In this document: in pieces, positions 26,466 through 33,608 of the stretch
Layout: every line of letters starts with the position of its first letter
Position numbering within the stretch: position 1 is the first letter of the stretch
DNA from: JABDOU01 sp041567895
Lineage (GTDB): Bacteria; Actinomycetota; Acidimicrobiia; Spongiisociales; SHLN01
Direction of reading: 5' to 3'
Assembly: GCA_041567895.1 (NCBI GenBank)
Contig: JBFGAX010000003.1
Span: forward strand, 1 to 64,000
DNA: 64,000 bases
The notes under the pieces: model-generated
Told to the model about the DNA's origin: nothing
The model's database searches: none
The model's input: only the letters and a program-made list of their open reading frames with translations
Translations under genes and position numbers: made by a program

Positions 26466-26510
26466 TTGCCTGAATCCTCGTTACCTGAATCCTTCTTGCC
26501 TGAAAACCTC
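26466..26510 (+). repeat. Three tandem 15-bp units
   Basis: Three adjacent imperfect copies with a strict 15-base period: TTGCCTGAATCCTCG, TTACCTGAATCCTTC and TTGCCTGAAAACCTC. The core is CCTGAA. They lie 70-115 bases upstream of the moxR start. Confidence 0.75.
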
Positions 26511-26725
26511 GTTTGGTCTTCGTTTCAGTCGCCCCTGGACTCGTCGTGGAAAACGATGCCTCATCTCCGGATTCAGGCCGCACCATTGCTGCGGCACACC
26601 TCTGGAGCGTCAGGTTAGCGAGTCCTTGAAGTTGCGCTCATCCGACGTATCGTGTCGAAAATCATCGTGCGTTCATCGGTCCAACGCGACGAATGACCCG
26701 CGGCGACTCGTGACCCGATTCGACG

Positions 26726-26747
26726 CATGACAGGGACTCATGACAGG
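26726..26747 (+). repeat. Direct repeat CATGACAGG
   Basis: CATGACAGG occurs at 26726-26734 and again at 26739-26747, a 13-base step. Upstream, related ATGACCCG and GTGACCCG copies are spaced similarly. They may be binding half-sites, but this is weak evidence. Confidence 0.4.
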
Positions 26748-26843
26748 ACAGCACATCCAACCAGCGCTCCACCCCGGTGAGCGTTGTGATGCAACGAGGC
26801 TCGATCCGACGATCAGGCGGACGTGCTACCTAGAGTGGCAAAT

Positions 26844-27068
26844 GTGAAAGATTTATTTCGCGCTCTCTTGCGTCGCCCGGAGCTGTGGGTCGAGGCTCTG
26901 CGTGCTGCCTGGGCCATACGTTCCCGATTCGGTCGGGGGTCTCCCTTTTCGCTCCGGGGACGCTATTACAGATGGCGTATGTCAACGGCCTACGGAGCGC
27001 AGGTACCGTATCCGGAGGGTGAGGACGTGATCGAGTTTCTGGTTTGGAGAAAGCATCAACGCGCATGA
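26844..27068 (+). CDS. Conserved small basic protein
   Basis: A 74-residue protein starting at GTG 26844 (VKDLFRALLRRPELWVEAL), rich in arginine and aromatics, ending with YRWRMSTAYGAQVPYPEG and EDVIEFLVWRK. Similar short proteins starting with a LLRRPELW-type motif are familiar from other actinobacteria but have no assigned function. A TAGAGT box ends 7 bases before the GTG, compatible with leaderless transcription. Its stop overlaps the next ATG (ATGA). Confidence 0.68.
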   Translation: MKDLFRALLRRPELWVEALRAAWAIRSRFGRGSPFSLRGRYYRWRMSTAYGAQVPYPEGEDVIEFLVWRKHQRA

Positions 27069-28069
27069 CACAGGTTGAGTTGGCAGCAGCGCTTCGCTCC
27101 ATCCCCGGTGTAGAAGACGCCGAGGTTGGAAATGAGGGTGATCACGAGGGGGTGCGTGTTCGGCTGACGACTGACGCCGATCCCAATGCTGTAGCCGAGG
27201 CCGTGAGGGCGATGCTTGCGGACCGGGGTTTGAGGAGCCGAATGGCGCCACCCCGGGTACGGGTGGAGCCGACGAGCGCGCCTCCGCCCCCGTTCCCGCG
27301 AGAACATCATGTTGAGGATGGACCCTCGTCGGTTGCCGAACTGTTCGATGAGTCCATGGCGAATGATGCAGTTGCGGAAGATGCCTTAGCCGAGGATGCG
27401 ATGGTGGGAGTTTCCGCTGCGGGCGACGAAGCCGGGGGTCCCACGGAGTCGGACGACGTCGTGGGTGCGAGTGATTCTCCGGTCCAAGACGCCACGAGAC
27501 TGCAGGAGGCCGCATCTACGGGCGCACCTATCGGAACAGATATCGCCGGGTCGGATTCGACGGGCCGGGTCCCCATTGCCATCCCGGGGCCTCCCGGGGA
27601 TGCCGCAGATGGGACTCAGCGCTTCGCAGCCGATACGTCGGAGATGTCTCGGAGCACCGGTGCTCCCGACTCTGCGACAGACCTCGCCGCCGACACCGCG
27701 CATGAAGCCGTGCCTGAACAGACAGCACAAACCATGGGTGGGATTGCGTCTCTCCGCCTGGAAGAAGACCGCCATGGGGTCACCATCACCGCCGTTGCCA
27801 AAGATGGCACGACCGCCGTCCGGAAAGCGCGCCCGCATGAAGATGCCATTCGTAACGGCGTGATCGCGACCGTGTCTGCCCTTTTCGATCCAAGGGCTCC
27901 GGCCCCATTTGTCGTTGCGATTCGCGAATCCGTGATCGAGGACGGCGAAATCGTCACCGTGGTGCTCGACGATCACACCGGCGAGCGACTGGTGGGCGCT
28001 GCGGTTGTGGGCGCGGAACCGGCGTTCGCCATCGCCAGGGCGACGTTCGCCGCAATGAGCGATCGGTAG
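27065..28069 (+). CDS. Two-domain hypothetical protein
   Basis: A 334-residue protein with an N-terminal alpha/beta domain (residues 1-80, including LRSIPGVEDAEV) and a long acidic, low-complexity middle (about 85-225) with DAVAEDALAEDAM repeats. A C-terminal alpha/beta domain (230-334) ends VGAAVVGAEPAFAIARATFA. No signal peptide or helix is seen, so it is probably cytoplasmic. The two-domain plan recalls an uncharacterised actinobacterial family, from memory only. It starts inside the stop of the preceding small gene, so the two are coupled. Confidence 0.68.
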   Translation: MTQVELAAALRSIPGVEDAEVGNEGDHEGVRVRLTTDADPNAVAEAVRAMLADRGLRSRMAPPRVRVEPTSAPPPPFPREHHVEDGPSSVAELFDESMANDAVAEDALAEDAMVGVSAAGDEAGGPTESDDVVGASDSPVQDATRLQEAASTGAPIGTDIAGSDSTGRVPIAIPGPPGDAADGTQRFAADTSEMSRSTGAPDSATDLAADTAHEAVPEQTAQTMGGIASLRLEEDRHGVTITAVAKDGTTAVRKARPHEDAIRNGVIATVSALFDPRAPAPFVVAIRESVIEDGEIVTVVLDDHTGERLVGAAVVGAEPAFAIARATFAAMSDR

Positions 28070-28210
28070 TCCGCGAGGGACGTTTCGCACTCGGATCAGG
28101 ATCGATCCGAGGAAATGGCACCTCAGTTCCTCGTCTATCACGCTGGGTGTGCACCCTGATACGCTTCGTGCTTACATAAAGTGCTGGCTGAGTCGAGGAC
28201 GGAGGAAGGG

Positions 28211-28226
28211 TTGATCACCCGATCAA
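28211..28226 (+). repeat. Inverted repeat TTGATC-4-GATCAA
   Basis: A perfect 6-bp inverted repeat with a 4-base centre (ACCC) lies 13 bases before the GTG of the recombinase-fold gene. It is a candidate operator for that gene, or part of its leader. Confidence 0.4.
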
Positions 28227-28239
28227 AACGGGGTGCTGC

Positions 28240-28761
28240 GTGCGCGTAGTCGGATACGTGCGCGAGTCCTCCCATCCCGACGACGGGATTCCGGCTTTTG
28301 TGCAGGGGGAGAAGATTCGCGCCTGGTCGAGGCAATCAGGTCACCAGTTGCTCGCATGGTTCCAGGATGTCCGTCAAGAGGGTCATCAGCTCTCACGAGA
28401 CGGGTTCAAAGCTCTTCTGCAGCAGATCGAGCGTAGCGACGTCGAAGCTGTCGTGGTCGCCGAGCTGGCCGTCCTCGCATCGGATGTGACCATCCAGGAG
28501 ATCATGCTGTGGGATCTTCGGCTCCGGGGGGTGTCTGTCATATCGGCTGATCCCTCCGAGATGCGGCAATTCGAGGACCCATCGACAACGAGGATCGTGA
28601 TCAGAGATCTCCTGACGCGGGTTGAGGAGTATCGAAGGTTTCTCGAAACCACGAACGGACCCGCCCGTGCACTCCCCGCGCCGTTCAGCAACGCTGACGA
28701 AGTCATCGTCGAGTTGCTGCCGGCGGTTGAGCGTCAGTCCCAAGATCGGCCGACTAACTAA
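28240..28761 (+). CDS. Degenerate serine-recombinase (resolvase) domain protein
   Basis: A 173-residue protein whose first 130 residues follow the resolvase catalytic fold. VRVVGYVRESS holds the expected R8 and nucleophile S10, and VEAVVVAELAVLASD occupies the place of the LDRLxR motif. In that motif the conserved aspartate and both arginines are missing. There is no C-terminal helix-turn-helix or zinc ribbon; the last 40 residues are a short tail. It is not in a mobile element. It is probably not an active recombinase; a regulatory or structural role is an inference. Confidence 0.7.
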   Translation: MRVVGYVRESSHPDDGIPAFVQGEKIRAWSRQSGHQLLAWFQDVRQEGHQLSRDGFKALLQQIERSDVEAVVVAELAVLASDVTIQEIMLWDLRLRGVSVISADPSEMRQFEDPSTTRIVIRDLLTRVEEYRRFLETTNGPARALPAPFSNADEVIVELLPAVERQSQDRPTN

Positions 28762-28774
28762 TCTGGCTGCGGTC

Positions 28775-29278
28775 ATGTCACGCTCGCTCGTCCTGAACGC
28801 AACGTACGAACCGCTCTCGATCGTACCGGCTCGCCGAGCCCTGGTTCTGGTGTTGCGGGAGAAAGCGATTGCTATCGAGAACGGGGACGCGACCTGGCAT
28901 TCCGAGATGCTTGCTCTGTCGGTTCCGACCGTGATCCGCTTGCGAAACTATGTGAAGGTTCCGTACGGCCGCCGCGTTGCGCTCAACCGTCGGGCAGTGT
29001 TTGTTCGCGATGACTTCACATGCCAGTATTGCGCCGGTCCGGCCGAAAACCTCGATCACGTCGTTCCGCGATCGCGAGGGGGTCAACACACGTGGGAAAA
29101 CGTTGTTGCCTGTTGCAAGCGCTGCAATGTTCGCAAGAGCGATCGCAGCCTGGAGGAGGCCGGATACCAGCTCAAGAAGCGACCCGGTCCCCCGAACCGT
29201 TATGGCTGGGTCATGTTGGCATTAGGAGCGCAGCCGCATCCGACGTGGCAACCATATCTCGAGGCGGTGCCGGCCTGA
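28775..29278 (+). CDS. HNH endonuclease family protein
   Basis: A 167-residue protein of the HNH type common in actinobacteria and cyanobacteria. The N-terminus SLVLNATYEPLSIVPARRAL is a hallmark of this family. The nuclease motif runs CQYCAGPAENLDHVVPRS, then GGQHTWENVVACCKRCN, with two CxxC zinc pairs. I chose the ATG at 28775; the frame opens upstream inside the recombinase-fold gene. The target is unknown; such single HNH genes are chromosomal rather than part of restriction systems. Confidence 0.88.
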   Translation: MSRSLVLNATYEPLSIVPARRALVLVLREKAIAIENGDATWHSEMLALSVPTVIRLRNYVKVPYGRRVALNRRAVFVRDDFTCQYCAGPAENLDHVVPRSRGGQHTWENVVACCKRCNVRKSDRSLEEAGYQLKKRPGPPNRYGWVMLALGAQPHPTWQPYLEAVPA

Positions 29279-29331
29279 CGGCGACAGCGCCATCTCAGCC
29301 GACTGATGCAGGTCTCCGAGGTTGCACGTGG

Positions 29332-30033
29332 TCACGCGAAAGGATCCTTGTCCAGCCAATCACGGGCACTCAGTTTTGATCCGGTCGGTACGTCGCAATC
29401 GGATCGAGCGAGATAGAGGAACACCGGCATGATCTCGGCAGGGGAGGGGATGGTTGACGGATCCTCGTCGGGTTGTGCTTCCGCCCGCATCGGAGTGGCT
29501 GTGCCTCCAGGGTTGACCGAATAGACGTTGCCCTCCCATTCCTGTGCAAGGATTTCGGTCCAGTTCTCGAGGGCCGCCTTGCTGATGGCGTACATGCCCC
29601 AGGGAGTACGTCCTTGCCTGCCGACGGAACTGGACACACCGATGATGGTCGCGTCGGGGCTCATCCACGGCAGCAGGGCCTGGTGCAGCCTCTGCACAGC
29701 GGTCAGATTGACATGAAAGACTTCGGCCCATGCGTCTTCGGGATACTCTGCGAGAGGCACTTTCGGCCCGAGGGCGCCTGCTGCGTGGACCACGACATCT
29801 AGCGGTTGCGACAGTCCTGATATCACGGTTGAGCGACCTTCATCTGTGGCGAGATCGGCTGCGATTGTCGCGATCATCGGTCGATCGGCGGCCGTCTCGG
29901 CCAACTCTTCCTTACGGCGGGCCGTGCCGATCACGGCAGCGCCCTCGTCCGCGTAACTACGACAAAGCTGGCGTCCGATGCCGGACGATGCTCCGGTGAC
30001 GAGGATGGTTCGAGTGGCGAGGTTGTCAGACAT
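29332..30033 (-). CDS. Short-chain dehydrogenase/reductase
   Basis: A 233-residue SDR enzyme with the cofactor motif TGASSGIGRQL near the N-terminus, VVHAAGALGPK as the NAG variant, the catalytic serine in IGVSSSVGRQG and YAISKAALENW with tyrosine and lysine. The arginine-containing GTARRKEEL segment after the second strand suggests NADP(H). The substrate is unknown. It is divergent from the MFS gene across 75 bases. Confidence 0.88.
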   Translation of the reverse strand: MSDNLATRTILVTGASSGIGRQLCRSYADEGAAVIGTARRKEELAETAADRPMIATIAADLATDEGRSTVISGLSQPLDVVVHAAGALGPKVPLAEYPEDAWAEVFHVNLTAVQRLHQALLPWMSPDATIIGVSSSVGRQGRTPWGMYAISKAALENWTEILAQEWEGNVYSVNPGGTATPMRAEAQPDEDPSTIPSPAEIMPVFLYLARSDCDVPTGSKLSARDWLDKDPFA

Positions 30034-30062
30034 GATCGACGCAGGTTAGGAGAGATCATCGA

Positions 30063-30072
30063 CTGTCGACAG
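30063..30072. promoter_or_regulatory. Palindrome CTGTCGACAG between divergent genes
   Basis: A perfect 10-bp palindrome in the 75-base gap between the SDR and MFS genes could be an operator shared by both. No regulator gene is adjacent. Confidence 0.25.
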
Positions 30073-30108
30073 CCGTCGGCAATACGTGGCGGAGATTAGG
30101 GTCCCTTC

Positions 30109-31290
30109 ATGCGTCGGCATGCACCCACGTTGATCATGCTGGTTTTTGTTGCAGTGCTCATCTTGGGAACGCGAGGGTCATTCGGGCTTTTCATCGCGCC
30201 CTGGGAAGAGAAATTTGGTGTGGGAAGGGCCGCTGCCTCCTTGATCAGCGCCACCGGGTTTCTCACGTACGGTCTCGCGCAACCCATAGCTGGTCGGCTG
30301 CTCGAACGCTGGTCGCCCCGCCTCGTGATCGGTACCGGACTCGTGCTGGTTGCCGTCGGGCTGGCGGCGGCCGCAGTGAGCACGTCGGTATGGATGGTCG
30401 TGGTCGCTATCGGCCTCATCGCCTCCTTCGGGACCGGACTCTCCTCGCTTTCGGCACTGTCATACGTTGCAGGGGAACTCGTCGAAGGGGAGGGTGGGAT
30501 GGTCTTCGGATTCCTGACGGCGGGCGCAGCCGGGGGACAGGTGGTGATTCTTCCGATCGCGACCGTTGCCCTCGGAGTTTCCCTTCAAACCTCGCTGCTG
30601 GTCATCGCATTGCTGTGCGGCCTCGTAGCCATAGCGGTGTTCATCCGGGTTCCTGATCTGCCCGCCCGCACGACGACGGAACCCACGACCCCGCTCGTAG
30701 AAATGGTCAAACAATCGCGGTTCTGGCTGCTTCTCCTGCCGTTCTTCATCTGCGGATACACGACATCAGGCATGATCGAAACCCATCTCATTCCTTTTGC
30801 GCTCGACCACCACATCGAACAGGCAACGGCTTCTGCTGCGCTTGCGACCCTTGCCGCCTTCAATATCGCCGGAGTCCTGATTGCCGGAGCTCTGACGGAC
30901 CGTATCAACCGGGGATCCATGCTCGGATGGATCTACATCCTCCGTGCGGGTACGTTGCTCATGTTGCCGTTCATCACGAACCCGATGGGCCTATTCGTGT
31001 TCGGGGCTCTGTTTGGGGTCGCTGACTACTCGACCGTTCCGCCAACGACTTCGCTCACCCGCACCGTGTTCAAAACCGGAGGCTGGGCAGTGGCAATCGG
31101 AGTCATCTCGGCAGCCCACCAGATGGGGTCAGCACTCGGCGCCTGGCTTCCAGGAATCGTGTTCGAGTACTTCGGAAGTTACTCCGCCGCTTTCGTATCG
31201 GGCGCGATCAGCCTCGTGCTCGCAGCAGTACTGAGTTTCATGCTCAGAAATACGAGGTCGGAACCGGTCGCCGTGGCCGTCGTCTCCTAG
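30109..31290 (+). CDS. MFS transporter
   Basis: A 393-residue major facilitator with about twelve hydrophobic segments. GLAQPIAGRLLERWSPR is the loop 2-3 motif, and ALTDRINRGS is its counterpart in the second half. The fold resembles the monocarboxylate or oxalate:formate type (RGSFGLFIAPWEEKFG after helix 1), but the substrate cannot be assigned. A TAGGGT ends 6 bases before the ATG, so the mRNA may be leaderless. Confidence 0.88.
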   Translation: MRRHAPTLIMLVFVAVLILGTRGSFGLFIAPWEEKFGVGRAAASLISATGFLTYGLAQPIAGRLLERWSPRLVIGTGLVLVAVGLAAAAVSTSVWMVVVAIGLIASFGTGLSSLSALSYVAGELVEGEGGMVFGFLTAGAAGGQVVILPIATVALGVSLQTSLLVIALLCGLVAIAVFIRVPDLPARTTTEPTTPLVEMVKQSRFWLLLLPFFICGYTTSGMIETHLIPFALDHHIEQATASAALATLAAFNIAGVLIAGALTDRINRGSMLGWIYILRAGTLLMLPFITNPMGLFVFGALFGVADYSTVPPTTSLTRTVFKTGGWAVAIGVISAAHQMGSALGAWLPGIVFEYFGSYSAAFVSGAISLVLAAVLSFMLRNTRSEPVAVAVVS

Positions 31291-31328
31291 TTCGGTTCGC
31301 CTTCTCCTTCCCACGGTAGGTCATTCCT

Positions 31329-31351
31329 GCCGTCCCTCGGACGGCTTCTCT
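31329..31351 (+). terminator. Probable terminator of the MFS gene
   Basis: GCCGTCC and GGACGGC form a perfect 7-bp stem with a CTC loop at 31329-31345, followed by TTCTCT. It lies about 40 bases after the MFS stop and before the mraZ promoter, so it would insulate the dcw cluster. Confidence 0.5.
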
Positions 31352-31448
31352 GATCGATTCGAGCCGATCTCACCTGTCGCATCTTGCGGTTGCCTCACCG
31401 CCGGGGCGCGAATCGGTCCTTCGATGGAGGGCTGGTTTCTGGGAAAAG

Positions 31449-31494
31449 TGGGAGTTGGTTGTTGACAAATGGCGCGAAGTGGGGCATAGTGGGG
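31449..31494 (+). promoter_or_regulatory. mraZ promoter overlapped by MraZ-box repeats
   Basis: TTGACA at 31462-31467, a 17-base spacer and CATAGT at 31485-31490 make a good primary-sigma promoter. Three repeats in exact 10-base phase overlap it: TGGCG (31470), TGGGG (31480) and TGGGG (31490), each separated by 5 bases. A fourth TGGGA at 31449 is out of phase. TGGGN repeats with 5-base spacers are the known MraZ binding pattern, so autoregulation is likely. Confidence 0.7.
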
Positions 31495-31691
31495 GACCCG
31501 TGCACAAGGACGGGTACGCCGGGACCAGGAAGAGGGTCGAAACGGCGTGGAGGACCAACCAACCGAGGACCACCGCATGGCGAATGCCGCCGACAGATCG
31601 ACGCTCATCTACGCGGCTCGCTCCCGTGTTGGCTCCTGTGGTGGATCGTTCGACGAGCTGACGCGCGTCCTCACAGTGGGACGATCTTGAT
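31495..31691 (+). other. mraZ 5' leader, about 195 bases
   Basis: Between the predicted promoter and the TTG start of mraZ lies a leader with no clear gene. A frame from 31455 to 31661 crosses it but starts upstream of the likely transcription start. The 31291-31448 part upstream holds only the terminator listed. No known RNA family was recognised. Confidence 0.4.
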
Positions 31692-32135
31692 TTGTTCGTT
31701 GGTGAGTACACCCATGCGCTCGATGGGAAGGGCCGCCTCGTGCTTCCCAGCCGATTCCGTGACGAACTCGCATCCGGTTGCTACGTCACGAAGGGTCAGG
31801 AGCGATGCCTCTATGTCTTCGACGAGAAGCAATTCGATCGCGAGGTCGAGCGTGTCAGATCGAACTCGCGTGCAGATCGCAGCTACCGCACATACGCTCG
31901 TGTGTTCTTCAGCGGAGCCAGCGACCAGCAGCTCGATAAACAAGGGCGCATCCAGATACCGGCCGGTCTCCGTGCCTATGCATCTCTCAATAAAGACGTC
32001 GCCATTCTCGGAGTCGGTGAACGAATCGAGATTTGGGACAGCGAAACCTGGGCTGCCTATCTGGCAGGGGAGGCGGATCAGTTCTATTCCAATATCAGCG
32101 AAGACACGTCCGGCGCTGGAGGAGGCTCCCCATGA
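31692..32135 (+). CDS. mraZ: Transcriptional regulator MraZ
   Basis: MraZ is a ring-forming AbrB-like DNA-binding protein that usually represses the dcw cluster. The 147-residue protein has the two tandem half-domains: GEYTHALDGKGRLVLPSRFR near the N-terminus and SDQQLDKQGRIQIPAGLR after residue 75. The start is TTG at 31692, as the following FVGEYTHALD is the conserved N-terminus and no other start fits; GGGA lies 10 bases upstream. Its stop overlaps the ATG of the next frame (ATGA). Confidence 0.94.
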   Translation: MFVGEYTHALDGKGRLVLPSRFRDELASGCYVTKGQERCLYVFDEKQFDREVERVRSNSRADRSYRTYARVFFSGASDQQLDKQGRIQIPAGLRAYASLNKDVAILGVGERIEIWDSETWAAYLAGEADQFYSNISEDTSGAGGGSP

Positions 32136-32908
32136 AGCGAAATACTGACAGGCGGTCCGTAGGCGGTACCCGGGAAGATATCGATGGCGCGGAGACGCTC
32201 ATCACGTGCCCGCATTTCAAGACGACACTTCGTACCGACTGCCCGTGCTTTTCGGAGCAAATGCTCCAGCTTGCGATCGATCTGGCGTTCCTCGAGCAGG
32301 TCGGACTCTTCGACCAGGAAGATGACCTCTACCCGATCTCCGATCTCACGCGGGAGGGTGTTTCGTCGGACGGATCCCGGCCACCTGATCGCCTCCCTCT
32401 AAGAAAATTTGGAAATGAACTTCCCTTAAGTCGCGAAAACCGCCACAATTCATGTTGGGACCAGATTCCTGGTCCTGACAGGGCCGCTCAAGATACGCTC
32501 CGAGGTACAACGACGTCAGACCCGCACATGGGAACAGCTGGTGCATTGCCAGCCCCCCGGATGCCATATGGAAGACCCCTTACTCCGCCCGCTTCCATGT
32601 TGGCGCCAGCGCTCCGGGGGGCTGGCAATGAATCAGACACCCAACCCGGGTCACCAACCGGTGATGCCGGAGGAGGTCGTCGAGGCCTTCCAAACCATTC
32701 CGAACGGGACGATCGTCGACGCCACGTATGGGGGCGGGGGACACAGTCGCCTCCTTCTGGCAGCGGGCGGCCCGGAGCGTCGAATACTGGCGATCGACCA
32801 GGATCCCGCAGTACGCGAACTCATGGATCGGATGGAAGAACCCGACCCGACCGCGAACCAGATGACTCTGGTCACGGACAATTTCCGCCGTCTGCGCCAG
32901 ATTGCTGA
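32132..32908 (+). CDS. Uncharacterised ORF between mraZ and rsmH
   Basis: An ATG overlapping the mraZ stop opens a 258-codon frame. The first 88 codons look coding (G/C-rich third positions) and encode a segment with TCPHF and TDCPCF, a possible zinc site, then a helical QMLQLAIDLAFLEQVGLF. After about 32400 the coding character disappears (rare CTA, AGA and TTA codons), yet no stop appears until 32908, 280 bases into rsmH in another frame. It may be a small protein with a lost or shifted stop, or a translated leader controlling rsmH. I recognise no family. Confidence 0.42.
   Translation: MKRNTDRRSVGGTREDIDGAETLITCPHFKTTLRTDCPCFSEQMLQLAIDLAFLEQVGLFDQEDDLYPISDLTREGVSSDGSRPPDRLPLRKFGNELPLSRENRHNSCWDQIPGPDRAAQDTLRGTTTSDPHMGTAGALPAPRMPYGRPLTPPASMLAPALRGAGNESDTQPGSPTGDAGGGRRGLPNHSERDDRRRHVWGRGTQSPPSGSGRPGASNTGDRPGSRSTRTHGSDGRTRPDREPDDSGHGQFPPSAPDC
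32400..32627 (+). ncRNA. Candidate structured leader of rsmH
   Basis: A stretch of lower coding character between mraZ and rsmH with several hairpins: GGAA-6-TTCC at 32411-32424, GGACCAG-ATTC-CTGGTCC at 32458-32475, and the large inverted repeat at 32544-32630. A cis-regulatory RNA called the mraW motif is known upstream of this gene in some actinobacteria; I cannot say whether this is a relative. Confidence 0.4.
32544..32630 (+). promoter_or_regulatory. Inverted repeat burying the rsmH start
   Basis: Two 18-base arms are perfect complements: 32544-32561 (CATTGCCAGCCCCCCGGA) and 32613-32630 (TCCGGGGGGCTGGCAATG). The second arm contains the G-rich ribosome binding site and ends exactly with the rsmH ATG. 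Inside the 51-base loop a second stem, ATGGAAG/CTTCCAT (32568-32574 and 32592-32598), flanked by GCCA/TGGC, extends the structure. In RNA this would hide the start codon. Confidence 0.72.
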
Positions 32909-33608
32909 GGAGCTCTCCCTTGATGCGATTGTTGGAATTCTTTTCGATCTGGGCTTCTCATCCCTACAAATGGATGACCCTGCGCGCGGCCTTAGTTACC
33001 GATCCGAGGGTCCCCTCGACATGCGACTTGGACGCCCGACCGACGCCTCGAGCACAGAACGTCGAGGAGGTGGTGCCGGTCCAGGAATCAGGTGGCGCAC
33101 CGCGGCCGACATCGTCAACGAGGCGGAGGTCGGCGAACTCACGCGCATCCTCGATCGGTATGGCGAAGAGCCCATGGCCGGCCGGGTCGCACGTGCAATT
33201 GTCAGGTCCCGTCCGATTGCCACCACAACCGAGCTTGCCTCGATCGTCTCGGATGCGATCCCGGCTGCTCTCAAGCGGAATCGTCACCCCGCCAGACGCA
33301 CATTCCAGGCGCTCCGCATCGCCGTCAACGACGAACTGGAAGCGCTCTCGGAAGGACTCGACGCAGGTCTTGATCTCCTTGCTCCAGGGGGGCGAATAGC
33401 CGTGTTGAGTTATCACTCCCTCGAAGATCGCATCGTTAAGCGGGCGTTTCGGAAGCGATCAGAACCCGATGATGGCTTGATGCCGGTCGCCTCCGTTGCG
33501 CCATCGCTCCGTGAAATCAATCGCAGGCCGGTACGGCCTGGTGATGAGGAGATAGCTACGAACCCGCGAGCCCGGAGCGCCCGTCTGAGAGTGGCGGAAC
33601 GGCTATGA
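32628..33608 (+). CDS. rsmH: 16S rRNA m4C1402 methyltransferase RsmH
   Basis: RsmH (MraW) methylates N4 of C1402 in 16S rRNA using S-adenosylmethionine. The 326-residue protein starts at ATG 32628, as HQPVMPEEVVEAF is the conserved N-terminus; upstream in-frame starts add unrelated residues. VDATYGGGGHSRLLL is the SAM site, ILFDLGFSSLQMD and LSYRSEGPLDMR are signatures, and VLSYHSLEDRIVKRAF is near the C-terminus. It overlaps ftsL by 4 bases. Its start codon lies in the hairpin noted above. Confidence 0.96.
   Translation: MNQTPNPGHQPVMPEEVVEAFQTIPNGTIVDATYGGGGHSRLLLAAGGPERRILAIDQDPAVRELMDRMEEPDPTANQMTLVTDNFRRLRQIAEELSLDAIVGILFDLGFSSLQMDDPARGLSYRSEGPLDMRLGRPTDASSTERRGGGAGPGIRWRTAADIVNEAEVGELTRILDRYGEEPMAGRVARAIVRSRPIATTTELASIVSDAIPAALKRNRHPARRTFQALRIAVNDELEALSEGLDAGLDLLAPGGRIAVLSYHSLEDRIVKRAFRKRSEPDDGLMPVASVAPSLREINRRPVRPGDEEIATNPRARSARLRVAERL

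Larger units (their letters stand above)
26395..26843. other. Intergenic region with short tandem repeats
   Basis: About 450 bases separate the divergent moxR operon from the next plus-strand gene. A frame open through it on the plus strand has no coding character. It contains the 15-bp tandem repeat and the repeated ATGACAGG motifs listed separately, and promoters for both sides must lie here. No tRNA or other RNA gene was seen. Confidence 0.5.

Noticed and set aside
31455..31661. 68-codon frame in the mraZ leader
   Set aside because: Its start lies upstream of the predicted transcription start and its composition is not coding-like.
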